A program made the position numbers and the translations under genes. The notes below the pieces were generated by a model. It worked only from the letters and a program-made list of their open reading frames with translations, had not been told where the DNA came from and did not search any database. DNA of 58,334 bases from Rhizobium sp. Its GTDB lineage: Bacteria; Pseudomonadota; Alphaproteobacteria; Rhizobiales; Rhizobiaceae. Within the stretch, counting starts at the first letter, position 1. Every line of letters begins with the position of its first letter. The DNA is taken from positions 1-58,334 of the forward strand of contig JARXAQ010000182.1 in the NCBI GenBank assembly GCA_029865825.1. Direction: 5' to 3'. This document shows, in pieces, positions 29,264 to 39,643 of this stretch.

Positions 29264-30432
29264 TCGTAGTGCGTTGCTCCCTGGTTACAGGTCTCTTTCT
29301 CCTCGCCTATGCTAGTCCCTCATTCGCGCAGGAAGGACAGGTCCTCACGGAGCTCGAAAACCAGGTCTCATCTGCCGCGAAGGGGTGGGAAACTACTGTG
29401 GTGGATGCTGCAAGATCACTGTTCTGGGTCCTTGCAACAATTGAAATCGGCATTGCAGCAGTCTGGCTGGCGATCCAATCCGCCTCATTGGACAGCTGGT
29501 TCGCCGAACTGGTCCGGCGGATCATGTTCATCGGGTTCTTCGCATTCGTTCTGACCCAAGGTCCGACCTTTGCTCGAGCGGTGGTAGACAGCCTTTTCCA
29601 GATTGGCGCCGGCGGTGGTTCAGCTTCGCCCGCTGAAGTGTTCGATGCCGGCATCCGCGTCGCCTCGCAGATGTCGGAGCAGGCACAGTTCGGAGTGTTC
29701 GAAGACAATGCGCTTGCGATTGCCGCCGTTCTCGCCATGGGCGTCGTTGTCATCGCGTTCTCCCTGGTTGCCGCTATTTTCGTGTCGGTCATGGTCGAAA
29801 TGTATGTCGGCTTGCTCGCCGGCATGATCATGCTCGGACTGGGCGGCTCTTCCTTCACGAAAGACTTTGCCATTCGATACCTCGTCTACGCCTTCGGCGT
29901 CGGCATGAAGCTCATGTCCCTGGTGATGATTGCCAAGATCGGATCGAATGTCCTGCTTGGCCTTGCCCAAGCTCCGACCGCCTCATCGGATCAGTTCGTC
30001 ACGACCTTGGCCATCGCCGGTATCTCTGTCGTCGTCTTCATCATCGCCATGTATGTCCCGAACATCATCCAGGGCGTTGTCCAGGGCGCATCGGTGTCCG
30101 GAGGAATGGAAGCGATCCGCCACGGCGGGCAAGCGGCGTCTTTTGCCGCCGGTGCTGGCTTCCTCGCCGCCGGCGCTGCCGGCGCGGGCTTTGCGGCCGC
30201 GCAAGCCGCACGAGCCGCCGGTTCATCGGTCGCTGGTGCTGCCCTGCGCGGCATGGGCGCGAGCTTCAGTTCCGGCGCACAGGCTGCGGGATCTGCCGCG
30301 AAGGAAAAAGCGATCGGTTCTCCCGGCGCCTATGCCGGATCCATTCTTGGATTGGCGAACGCGAAGCTCGATGAACAGCGTGGCGGTCACAGTGGGCCAA
30401 AACCTCCTCCCGAACTCAACGACAAACCGTAA
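29251..30432 (+). CDS. trbL: TrbL (VirB6-like)
   Basis: Polytopic membrane protein with Ala/Gly-rich C-terminus; operon position. Confidence 0.93.
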   Translation: MENLVVVRCSLVTGLFLLAYASPSFAQEGQVLTELENQVSSAAKGWETTVVDAARSLFWVLATIEIGIAAVWLAIQSASLDSWFAELVRRIMFIGFFAFVLTQGPTFARAVVDSLFQIGAGGGSASPAEVFDAGIRVASQMSEQAQFGVFEDNALAIAAVLAMGVVVIAFSLVAAIFVSVMVEMYVGLLAGMIMLGLGGSSFTKDFAIRYLVYAFGVGMKLMSLVMIAKIGSNVLLGLAQAPTASSDQFVTTLAIAGISVVVFIIAMYVPNIIQGVVQGASVSGGMEAIRHGGQAASFAAGAGFLAAGAAGAGFAAAQAARAAGSSVAGAALRGMGASFSSGAQAAGSAAKEKAIGSPGAYAGSILGLANAKLDEQRGGHSGPKPPPELNDKP

Positions 30433-30452
30433 TCGAAACAAGGGAATAATAA

Positions 30453-31115
30453 ATGGCAGCGAACCGCGCCCCGGAAAACCCGTATCTTGCCGCTCGGCAG
30501 GAATGGAGCGAACGCTATGGGTCCTATGTCAAGGCGGCGGCCGCATGGCGCATCGTCGGGGTCCTTGGGCTGTCCATGGCGGTTATCGGCTTCAGCTACG
30601 CGATGTATCTGAGCACGCAGGTAAGGCTCGTGCCTTACATCGTTGAGGTCGACAAGTTTGGGACCGCCGTCACAGCAGGCTTTCCGCAACAGATCGAGTA
30701 TGCCGATGTCCGCGTGGTACGCGCCACGCTCGGCAACTTCGTCACAAGCTTTCGCTCGATAACGCCGGATGCGGTGGTGCAGAAACAATATATCGACCGC
30801 ACCTACGCCCTTCTGCGCACGGCCGATCCCTCGACAGCGAAGGTCAATGCGTGGTTCCGAGGCAATTCTCCATTCGAAAGGGCGAGAGCTTCGACAGTTG
30901 CCATTGAGGTCAACAACATCGTCGCGCTTTCAAACCAGACCTATCAGATCGACTGGACGGAGTATGAGCGGGACCGCAAAGGCAAGGAAACTGGCACGCG
31001 ACGGTTCCGCGGGATCGCGACGGTGGCACTCACTGCGCCCCAGGATGAGGCGACGATCCGCCTCAATCCGATCGGTCTTTATGTCCGGGATTTCGATTGG
31101 ACGGCACAACTTTAA
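30453..31115 (+). CDS. trbF: TrbF (VirB8-like)
   Basis: Single TM plus [26 protein letters not shown]-terminus; operon position. Confidence 0.93.
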   Translation: MAANRAPENPYLAARQEWSERYGSYVKAAAAWRIVGVLGLSMAVIGFSYAMYLSTQVRLVPYIVEVDKFGTAVTAGFPQQIEYADVRVVRATLGNFVTSFRSITPDAVVQKQYIDRTYALLRTADPSTAKVNAWFRGNSPFERARASTVAIEVNNIVALSNQTYQIDWTEYERDRKGKETGTRRFRGIATVALTAPQDEATIRLNPIGLYVRDFDWTAQL

Positions 31116-31131
31116 GGGCAGGGGATCTTCA

Positions 31132-31947
31132 ATGCACAGAACACGACTACTGTTGGCAGCAGCCTGCTGCATGGCTGGGCTCGTCCTTGCCGCGGGCGCA
31201 CATTCGCAAAGCATGACGAACAACGAGGTAAAAGGAATAGACCTTTCCAGAAAGTGGCGGGGGACTCCTGGACTGGTCACGACGGGTCCGGACGGAAAGG
31301 TCATCTTTCTGTTCGGCGAGACACAGCCCTCCGTCGTCTGCTCCCCCCTACAGGTCTGCGACATCGAACTACAAGGTGGCGAGATCGTTCGAGACGTGCT
31401 TGTCGGCGATACAGTGCGGTGGAAAGTAGAACCGGCAACGTCAGGTGCGACAGGCGGACAGGCGATCCATCTCATCGTCAAACCGTCGGAGCCGGGCCTA
31501 CTCACCTCAATGGTCGTGACGACATCACGGCGCACCTATCATATCCAGCTCAAGTCCCATCCGAGCCAGTATATGGCGCGCATTGGTTTCGAATATCCGG
31601 AAGACGTGTCGACTAAGCTCGCCGACATCAACGCCCGTCTCGAAACGGGCGGCATTCCGGGCTCAGCGCCGGACAAGCTGAACTTTTCCTATTCGGTGAG
31701 CGGCGGTGCTTCGTGGAAGCCGAAGCGGGTCTATTCGGACGGGGTAAAAACCTACATCCAGTTCCCGAAGTCGATCTCGGGCCAGGATGCGCCTGTGCTC
31801 TTCGTCGTCTCGGGTGGTCAAAATCGCATCGTCAATTATCGGATGAAGAACGACATGATGACCGTCGACTATGCGATCGACAAGGCGATCCTCGTTTCCG
31901 GAGTCGGGTGGCGGCAGCAGAAGATCACCATCCGGCGGGGAGGCTGA
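31132..31947 (+). CDS. trbG: TrbG (VirB9-like)
   Basis: Signal peptide, VirB9-like C-terminal; ATG 31132; operon position. Confidence 0.93.
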   Translation: MHRTRLLLAAACCMAGLVLAAGAHSQSMTNNEVKGIDLSRKWRGTPGLVTTGPDGKVIFLFGETQPSVVCSPLQVCDIELQGGEIVRDVLVGDTVRWKVEPATSGATGGQAIHLIVKPSEPGLLTSMVVTTSRRTYHIQLKSHPSQYMARIGFEYPEDVSTKLADINARLETGGIPGSAPDKLNFSYSVSGGASWKPKRVYSDGVKTYIQFPKSISGQDAPVLFVVSGGQNRIVNYRMKNDMMTVDYAIDKAILVSGVGWRQQKITIRRGG

Positions 31948-31950
31948 ACA

Positions 31951-32391
31951 ATGCGCAAGCCTCTCGCATTCTTCATAGCGGCTGCGCTGCTCTCTAGCTG
32001 CCAAACGGCAGACGACGCACTGACCACCAGCTCGACCCCGGTGGCCGTCACCGGACCGGCTGCAAGCGCCATCGCCGGTGACATGGCGAGCCGTTTGGCT
32101 GAGCAGATCGGGCCGGCTGGGTCGACGACGACGATTAGAATGGACAAGGATGCATCGGAGTTTGCAGTTGCCCTCGAAGCCGCCCTGAAAGGCTGGGGCT
32201 ACACGGTCATCACGGGCGGCAAAGTCGCCAAAGACCTCAAACCGGTCGAGCTTGCATATGCGATCGAGGGCTTCGGCGGACAGGTGCTCGTGCAGGTCTC
32301 GACGCCTTCCATCGCTCTTGGCCGCGCTTATACGCCGACGGAAGCCGGAGCCACGCCCGCCAGCCCCCTTTCGATCATGCAGCGCAACTGA
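31951..32391 (+). CDS. trbH: TrbH lipoprotein
   Basis: Lipobox-like ALLSSCQTA; operon position. Confidence 0.9.
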   Translation: MRKPLAFFIAAALLSSCQTADDALTTSSTPVAVTGPAASAIAGDMASRLAEQIGPAGSTTTIRMDKDASEFAVALEAALKGWGYTVITGGKVAKDLKPVELAYAIEGFGGQVLVQVSTPSIALGRAYTPTEAGATPASPLSIMQRN

Positions 32392-32402
32392 CGGAGATTA
32401 AC

Positions 32403-33698
32403 ATGGTCCAGTCGCTCCAGCTTGGCACGTCGAGCCAAGCCGCCGATCAGCAGGGCATGCAGCGGCTCAACCGCCTGCCGATCATTGTCGCTATCATTGT
32501 CATCGCGCTGTTCGTCGGCGTCGTTGTGATTGGTCTGTCCCTGCGCGGGCTTTCCGTCAATCGTGGCGACATGGAGAGCGCTTCGAACAGTCCTGCGACG
32601 AGTTTCGGGGATCAACTAAAGCGGGGGATTTCCGATGGCATTATCGGTGAGCCGGAAAAACAGGAGGTGTTCCCACTGACGCCCGTCGTGCAGGAAAAAT
32701 CAAAGAAGCAGGAACCGATCGTCGAGCGCCATTTGGCTGAGCGACAAGACCGCAGGCAAAGGCTTGAAACGGAAGAGGAGTGGAAGGCCCGTCTGAAGCG
32801 AGAACAGGACGAACAATATTTGCGCGAGGCGCAGCGCCAACGCATGGCCCGCCTTCAAGCTCATGCCACGGCGCTGGATTCACCGCTCAAGGTTGACGTC
32901 TCCAATATTGATAAGCCTGCAAATACAAAAAGTGACACCGGCCGACAGGCGACTACCATGACGGCAAACTCGGCTTCCGATCTATATGCTGCGGCCCTGC
33001 AATCCGGTTTGATGGGACAAAACGCCGGCCAGAATGGCCAAGGATCGAAGGAGGTTTTTTTCAATCAGGACATCAAGGATCTCGGCTACCTGCCAAACCA
33101 GGTCGTGCCGCAGATGTCACCCAATGAACTGAAGCGCGGCTCGGTCATTCCCGCCACATTGGTCACTGGCCTCAATTCTGACCTGCCGGGCCGTATTACC
33201 GCTCAAGTCAGCCAGAATGTCTATGACAGTGCCACCGGCTATCGGCTTCTCATCCCGCAGGGTGCAAAGCTGTTCGGCCGCTATGATTCCAAGGTATCGT
33301 TTGGCCAGGAGCGCGTGCTTGTGGTTTGGACGGACCTTGTTTTCCCGAATGGATCTACCCTGCAGATCGGCGGCATGGCCGGTACGGATGCCGAAGGGTA
33401 TGGCGGCTTCCGGGACAAGGTCGACCGCCATCTTTGGAGGACTTTCGGTTCGGCAGCGCTGGTGGCGTTGATTGGAGCGGGGATCGATATGTCCATGCCT
33501 CAGAGTTCAACGCTGGCAACACAAGATACAGCCTCCGACGCGGCACGCCGAAATTTTGCCGAGAGCTTCGGTCGTGTTGCAGAAGAGACGATATCGAAAA
33601 ACCTGAACGTTCAGCCGACGATCAACATCCGTTCGGGCTACAAGTTTAACGTCCTCGTCGACCAGGACATTGTTTTCCCATCAAATTATCGCGGTTAA
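32403..33698 (+). CDS. trbI: TrbI (VirB10-like)
   Basis: VIPATLVTGLNSDLPGRITAQVSQNVYDSATGYRLLIPQGAKLFGRYDS VirB10 core. Confidence 0.95.
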   Translation: MVQSLQLGTSSQAADQQGMQRLNRLPIIVAIIVIALFVGVVVIGLSLRGLSVNRGDMESASNSPATSFGDQLKRGISDGIIGEPEKQEVFPLTPVVQEKSKKQEPIVERHLAERQDRRQRLETEEEWKARLKREQDEQYLREAQRQRMARLQAHATALDSPLKVDVSNIDKPANTKSDTGRQATTMTANSASDLYAAALQSGLMGQNAGQNGQGSKEVFFNQDIKDLGYLPNQVVPQMSPNELKRGSVIPATLVTGLNSDLPGRITAQVSQNVYDSATGYRLLIPQGAKLFGRYDSKVSFGQERVLVVWTDLVFPNGSTLQIGGMAGTDAEGYGGFRDKVDRHLWRTFGSAALVALIGAGIDMSMPQSSTLATQDTASDAARRNFAESFGRVAEETISKNLNVQPTINIRSGYKFNVLVDQDIVFPSNYRG

Positions 33699-33893
33699 AT
33701 CGCGTCGCTCGCCAGGCGTCACCGAGAGCGGAGTGAGGCTCAGCTACAAACCGGTCATAATTTGCTATGCTTGTTTAGGGGTTGGAATACTCGCCAAAGC
33801 TGAGTAGATTTAGGCGGCTCAACGATCCTGAGTGCGCTTCGCGAACAAGGCCGGTGAGATTGGCTTGGCTATAAACCAGGCACCTGGCCGTGA

Positions 33894-34667
<774 letters not shown>

Positions 34668-34669
34668 TA

Positions 34670-34993
34670 TCATTCATCGCCGTCCAAGGGCACGTCAGGG
34701 ACATAGCCAAGGGCGTCGATGATGTCTGAAAGCTCTTCCTGCTGGGCTTCGGATTTCTTCTGACGCGCCATATGCTCGTCATGCAGGCTCTTGAGGACGG
34801 CGCTGGAAACCGACTGGTCAGCAGTCGCGCGGGTCCACTCCTCATAGACTGCTTCGTCGGCGGCGAGAAGGCGCCGGTGTTCGCGGATTGCAGAAACCGC
34901 AAGCTTTTCTAATTCCGACTTTTCCATTGAACGGAAGCGCGATCCCATCGGTTTTGCTTCCTCGTTCCTCCCGGATGAGTCCACGTCGTTCAT
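34670..34993 (-). CDS. traM: TraM, TraR antiactivator
   Basis: Convergent with traR; MEKSELEKLAVSAIREHRRLLAADEAVYEEW...LGYVPDVPLDGDE. Confidence 0.88.
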   Translation of the reverse strand: MNDVDSSGRNEEAKPMGSRFRSMEKSELEKLAVSAIREHRRLLAADEAVYEEWTRATADQSVSSAVLKSLHDEHMARQKKSEAQQEELSDIIDALGYVPDVPLDGDE

Positions 34994-35207
34994 CCGTTTC
35001 CCTCTATTTCTTCAATACCGCGCGAAAGCAAAATCCTGGTGAGCATTATATCGTTTGGGTCACAACTGCACGACATGTCTCGCGGATGATCATTCGCTCT
35101 TATCCCATAGGAACTCATGCATTGGTGGGCGACCAATATCACATGCAGGAACGAATCGGAATTATAGTTCCTAGAACAATAGTTCCGATTCAGGTTCCGC
35201 TCACGTC

Positions 35208-35414
35208 ATGGATCTCAACGAGGTCATGGCGATGAATTTGCGTCGAATACGTCATGGCAAACAACTGACGCAGGAGGAATTGGCGCACCGTACGGGCCTT
35301 AGTACGCGCCATATCGGTGCGATCGAGCGCGCCGAAATGTCTGCGACCCTCACCGTCGTTGGTCAGATCGCGGAGGTACTGGGTGTCGAACCTGCCGAGC
35401 TTGTGACGAAATGA
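35208..35414 (+). CDS. Small XRE-family HTH regulator
   Basis: NLRRIRHGKQLTQEELAHRTGLSTRHIGAIERAEMSATL HTH_3 motif. Confidence 0.88.
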   Translation: MDLNEVMAMNLRRIRHGKQLTQEELAHRTGLSTRHIGAIERAEMSATLTVVGQIAEVLGVEPAELVTK

Positions 35415-35494
35415 AAGCCGCGCGCGTTGGCTCTTAGTGCGATGTCATGGCCGGCCTTGAGGTCAATGGCAAAACGCAGCCGGGTTTGCCTGCT

Positions 35495-37060
35495 CTAGTT
35501 TTCTTTCCGGCCAGCAGTGGCTTGCGTGGATGGTGCTGGCGCTTTAACCAGCTCGGAGACAAAGTTCGTGAGGGGCACGATGTTTTCGTGCTGGCTCGCC
35601 TCTTCCAGGGCGTTCATGTACTCGTCACGGCGCGCGTACGGTATGACGGTCCACGGCGCTCCGCTCTCGGCAAGAAGCGCATTCATAATAAAGCGCGCCG
35701 TGCGTCCGTTCCCGTCCGGGAATGGGTGGATATAGGTGAACAGGAACGGGGCGAGGATTGCCTTCACGCGCGCATCGGATTCCTCCGATATGCTCTCGAA
35801 CAATGCGTCCATGGCGTCGGCGATTGCATGCGGCGGTAAGGGGACATGCGAGGATCCCCGCAGATAGACATTGTGCGATCGGTAACCCGCGAGTTGGTGC
35901 GCCTTGATGATACCCGCGGTTACCGAAGGGCTGAACATGGCTCGGAACCAATCTTGGTGCCGTGCCTCGAGCCGTTCGCCGGTAGGTGCTCCATCAAGGA
36001 TCTTCCTGATGTCATCGCGCACCTCCTCAAAAGCCAGTCTGTATCCCTTGGCGGCGAGCGCGTTCTTGGTCTCGTAGTCCTGCGCGTCCTCGTCCGGTTG
36101 CCATTGACCGTCCTGTACCCTCCGGATCAGCTCTTCCGACACCTCGTAACCCTCGATCGAAAGCGAGTTCAGGGCGTCTGCCACATAACGCTCATCAATG
36201 TCCGCGAGATATCCGTCCCGGTCGTTGATACGCACTTGCTCGAATCCGATGTGATTGAGGGCGTCTTTCCCCATTTTCGCCCAGAGATTCTTGATCCGGG
36301 TAGCGGACGGCGCCTGAGTTCGTCGCGCATCCAGCGTGACCAGATCGACTGTCGGGTCGAAAGGGTTGTCCTCGTGCGGGTTATAGCCTGCCGATTCCAG
36401 GGTCTTGATGATCGTGTCCGCGTCCCTTGTCCTGCCGAGATGGCGCAGGGCTCCCGCGATGCGACTGCCAACGTGGCTCCGGCCGCCGTCCAGCAGGTAT
36501 TGAAGCAGCGTGCTTGTTCCGCGGATTGAGCCAATGACTGCGATGACATCGGTCGCTGACGTTCTCCACGAATCCGGCGACAGATTGCAGATCGCCTCTT
36601 CCATCGGCATCAATCTCAATCGTTCTCTCGTCTCGGCGGGCTCGTTTTCCTTTGAGCGCAGCAGATAAAGCGACGTATTGCTCGGTAGTTTCACAAGCTG
36701 ATTGTTCGCTTTCGAGCTTCTGACGATGACCTGCCCCGGGATGGAATGGTTTTCCGACCATAGAGCCACGGATGCCTCTGCGGAGAGCCGCCATTCACCC
36801 GCGAAACGGTCGTCCAGGTATCTGGCAACGAACTCCCAGTAGACGGTACTCCAGGCCGCATCGATCCTGTTGTTGGCCGACGGTCGCGAGTTCACCGCCA
36901 GCCAGCCCTTCATGATTTCTTCGAGGAATCCATTGTCCTGTAGTCGTTCCCGGTGGACACGGCTGAGCTCTTCGGATTTCACCACCGATCGGGTGCCGTT
37001 CTGCGTCACTCCCCTCAGTTCAGCCAGGGATGCCGCGAGCAGTTCATTGGGTTTCGCCAC
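35495..37060 (-). CDS. Fic-domain protein (putative AMPylase)
   Basis: Canonical Fic motif HPFPDGNGRTAR; 521 aa. Confidence 0.93.
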   Translation of the reverse strand: MAKPNELLAASLAELRGVTQNGTRSVVKSEELSRVHRERLQDNGFLEEIMKGWLAVNSRPSANNRIDAAWSTVYWEFVARYLDDRFAGEWRLSAEASVALWSENHSIPGQVIVRSSKANNQLVKLPSNTSLYLLRSKENEPAETRERLRLMPMEEAICNLSPDSWRTSATDVIAVIGSIRGTSTLLQYLLDGGRSHVGSRIAGALRHLGRTRDADTIIKTLESAGYNPHEDNPFDPTVDLVTLDARRTQAPSATRIKNLWAKMGKDALNHIGFEQVRINDRDGYLADIDERYVADALNSLSIEGYEVSEELIRRVQDGQWQPDEDAQDYETKNALAAKGYRLAFEEVRDDIRKILDGAPTGERLEARHQDWFRAMFSPSVTAGIIKAHQLAGYRSHNVYLRGSSHVPLPPHAIADAMDALFESISEESDARVKAILAPFLFTYIHPFPDGNGRTARFIMNALLAESGAPWTVIPYARRDEYMNALEEASQHENIVPLTNFVSELVKAPAPSTQATAGRKEN

Positions 37061-37094
37061 GTTGGCCTCCGGCGACGGTGTGTGAGTAGGGGAC

Positions 37095-37246
37095 CACTAC
37101 TTCCGTGCTTTGTTGTTGCACTAATTTGACGTCTTTGACAAACACTAATATTCTGCATTTGAATCACACTAATTTCGCGTCCTTGAGTCGCACTAGTTTT
37201 ATGCGTTTGAATCACACTAATTTTCCGCCTTGGACTCAAACTAAAA
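37095..37246. repeat. Tandem 24-bp imperfect direct repeats (six units plus a partial)
   Basis: Units start at 37095, 37119, 37143, 37167, 37191, 37215 and partial 37239; consensus close to CACTAATTTNNNGCNTTTGAATCA. Confidence 0.9.
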
Positions 37247-37292
37247 TTCCACCTCGCCAAGAACCGTTTCGCAAGGCGAGACGAACTCAATG

Positions 37293-37907
37293 CTATTGCT
37301 GACCACCAATGCGCGAAAGATCGATCCGTATCCCCGCGCGCCCAGCATCCTGCTCCCCCTCTGGCTGTTCCTCTCTTGATTCCGCGTCAGCGTCCTCCTC
37401 CTCGGCGGGGATCTTCTCTCTACTTTGCTGCGAAACACCAACCGGTGTTCCCGGATCCTCCGCCTGAAACACGCTCACGCCCTCGAACTCACCGGTCTTC
37501 CATGCGTAAATCGCATCCTCGAAAATCTGCGGGAAGACGTCTTTGCTCGTGGGATTGCCATACCATTTCGCAACGATCCTGAGGACCTTGGCGAACATCG
37601 CCGTGCCTTTGCGAAGGTTCTGGCAGGGGTCGACTAGATCAGGCTTCAAATCGGTCGCTTCCTTGACTCCAACGCCTGCCGGAAACTGCGTCAGGCCGAC
37701 GCGGACGACGGCCTGACCAGCGTATTGGCGCACGATCGCCATCGCCTCCTCAGTCGACGCCGCTTTCGGAACGAGTATCAATCGGCCGCCCGATTTAACG
37801 GTAACAGCTAGCGGATTATCCGAGCCCGCTGCCATCACGAATTGCTCTATTATCGGCGGCTTGAGGGGGGGGTCCGCGCATTCATTTATCAGGGCGGCGT
37901 CGAGCAT
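37293..37907 (-). CDS. traH: TraH conjugal transfer protein
   Basis: Follows traB in a traAFB order; internal start MLDAALINECADPPLKPPIIEQFVMAAGSDNPLAVTVKSGGRLILVP. Confidence 0.85.
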   Translation of the reverse strand: MLDAALINECADPPLKPPIIEQFVMAAGSDNPLAVTVKSGGRLILVPKAASTEEAMAIVRQYAGQAVVRVGLTQFPAGVGVKEATDLKPDLVDPCQNLRKGTAMFAKVLRIVAKWYGNPTSKDVFPQIFEDAIYAWKTGEFEGVSVFQAEDPGTPVGVSQQSREKIPAEEEDADAESREEQPEGEQDAGRAGIRIDLSRIGGQQ

Positions 37908-37923
37908 GGTGTCTCCTAGGCAG

Positions 37924-39090
37924 TCAGGTGTTGAAGGCAATAACAAGCGGTTTTGCGAAGAGCTTTGCCCATGCGGTGGCAGCGGCGCGCTGAATAGCGA
38001 CGATCGACGTCCCTTCGGTCCACCATCCGTTTCCGACGGCGACGACAAAATCCGGATCGTGGAGCATGGACTGCAGGATCGGCCAAACGATCAGTTGCTC
38101 GTAGCAGATCAGCGGCGCTGCCCGGCTGGCACCAACAGAAACGACCGGGTTTGCGAAAAAATCCGCCCTGGCGCCACCATTTTCTCCGAACAAGAAACGC
38201 CACGGCTGCCACATCGAGCCGGGAACCGGCATGCGTTCGCGATAGAGGATGCTGCTTTCGCCCTTCCTGTCGATCGCGACGAGGACATTGTCGTAGCCGG
38301 TGGCATCGAGCACCGTTGCGCCGGCGATGACCGTCCCATCGGTATCGCCGGACGCGCTCGTCCAAAGCCGCGCCACGGTCGGTGTCCAGAAACCGAGCGC
38401 AGTTTCCGGCAGCACCACAAAGCGTGCGCCATCGCTGGCCGCTTCCCGCACCGTTGCGATCAGGTCACGCTGGCGGTGAAGACCGGCGTCCCGACCGAGC
38501 GAAGCGCCCAATTCGAGATCGACACCGCGCCAGCCATTGGGTAGACCCGGCTCGGTCCACGATGCAGCGGACCACAGCCAAAGGCCTGCGAAGGTGATGG
38601 CGACAGCTGGCCAGCTGTGGGTTGCGAGGCCTGCAAAGCCCGCTGTCAAAAGCCAGAGGCCCCACCATCCGCATCCTGGAAACAGAACACCCGCAGCCGT
38701 AACGGGATGCGCCCAGCCCGTGATGCCGAAGGGCGGAATGGACATGATGATGGCTGCAAGGAGATAGCGAAACGGACGCGTGCGCGCGTTCATCGTCCAA
38801 AGCAGGGTATGCACCGTGACAAAGCTCAATGATGCACACAGCCAGAGTAGCAGGCCTGGCCAGATATCCGACGAATAGAAGGCGGCAACGCCTTCTGGGA
38901 GACCACGCGACGCGGCCAGGAAATATCCGGCAGAGACAAGAGCCGCCACTGATCTCGTTGGCGAAGTCGACCAAAGAACAGGAAGCCCCAATGCGACGGG
39001 AAGAAGCAACACATGGCCACTCCAGCCAACCACCCCGATCGTGATCGACGCGAATATCAACAGCGCCGGCCGAATACAGTCACGGCGCAT
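37924..39090 (-). CDS. traB: TraB conjugal transfer protein (nitrilase-like C-terminal region, TM N-terminus)
   Basis: Polytopic N-terminus, C-N-hydrolase-like region ([12 protein letters not shown]...[12 protein letters not shown]); traAFBH order. Confidence 0.9.
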   Translation of the reverse strand: MRRDCIRPALLIFASITIGVVGWSGHVLLLPVALGLPVLWSTSPTRSVAALVSAGYFLAASRGLPEGVAAFYSSDIWPGLLLWLCASLSFVTVHTLLWTMNARTRPFRYLLAAIIMSIPPFGITGWAHPVTAAGVLFPGCGWWGLWLLTAGFAGLATHSWPAVAITFAGLWLWSAASWTEPGLPNGWRGVDLELGASLGRDAGLHRQRDLIATVREAASDGARFVVLPETALGFWTPTVARLWTSASGDTDGTVIAGATVLDATGYDNVLVAIDRKGESSILYRERMPVPGSMWQPWRFLFGENGGARADFFANPVVSVGASRAAPLICYEQLIVWPILQSMLHDPDFVVAVGNGWWTEGTSIVAIQRAAATAWAKLFAKPLVIAFNT

Positions 39091-39643
39091 AGGTCAATAC
39101 CTCATGCGCCAGCCCAAGAATGCCGGAGGCCGGCACAGGGCCAAAATATCTCGAGTCATAGGAGCCGCGGAATGCGGAATGCAGGAAGACGTGCTCTAGT
39201 GGCATGACGCCGCTCGGAAACGCCGTCAAACGCAGGTCTTTTCCATCTCGTAATGCGAGACTGGATGAGGAAACCACCCGCCCATCCACGCTCACGCTGA
39301 CGCCGATTTCGACACGCTGTCCTGCAACGGCGATCACTGTCTTGATCAACGGTGCGACGCCGCCCGGGCAGGAACCAGAACGGAGATAGCCTCGTGCCCT
39401 CGCTGCCCGCATCGCCGCCGTTTCCGGCGGGCAGATGAACACGAGGTCGTCGACTGCTGCCGGTCGATGAAGCGGGATAATGCGCCACAGGCCGAGTGGC
39501 TCGCTCGGTGTCAGATTGATGCGGTAGCCGCCGGCGACGGCAGTCACCACCAGCAGGATGGCGACCACCGCCGCCAGCGACAGAACCACAATGGCTCGTC
39601 GTTGCTGCGTGGTCATCGACCGGCCGGTTGCAGCCCCGGTCAT
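39080..39643 (-). CDS. traF: TraF conjugal transfer signal peptidase-like protein
   Basis: S26-like; [18 protein letters not shown]...[15 protein letters not shown]; overlaps traB and traA. Confidence 0.92.
   Translation of the reverse strand: MTGAATGRSMTTQQRRAIVVLSLAAVVAILLVVTAVAGGYRINLTPSEPLGLWRIIPLHRPAAVDDLVFICPPETAAMRAARARGYLRSGSCPGGVAPLIKTVIAVAGQRVEIGVSVSVDGRVVSSSSLALRDGKDLRLTAFPSGVMPLEHVFLHSAFRGSYDSRYFGPVPASGILGLAHEVLTYAP

Noticed and set aside
35846-36529. 227-aa plus-strand ORF opposite fic
   Set aside because: Antisense shadow of the Fic gene
37095-37246. CRISPR array
   Set aside because: Units are contiguous 24-bp imperfect repeats with no unique spacers and no cas genes
37015-37290. 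91-aa ORF reading through the 24-bp repeats with an octapeptide pattern (KISVIQTH/EISVIQMQ/NISVCQRR)
   Set aside because: 24 is a multiple of 3, so any in-frame reading gives octapeptide repeats; no ribosome site or homology that I can support; kept as a DNA repeat
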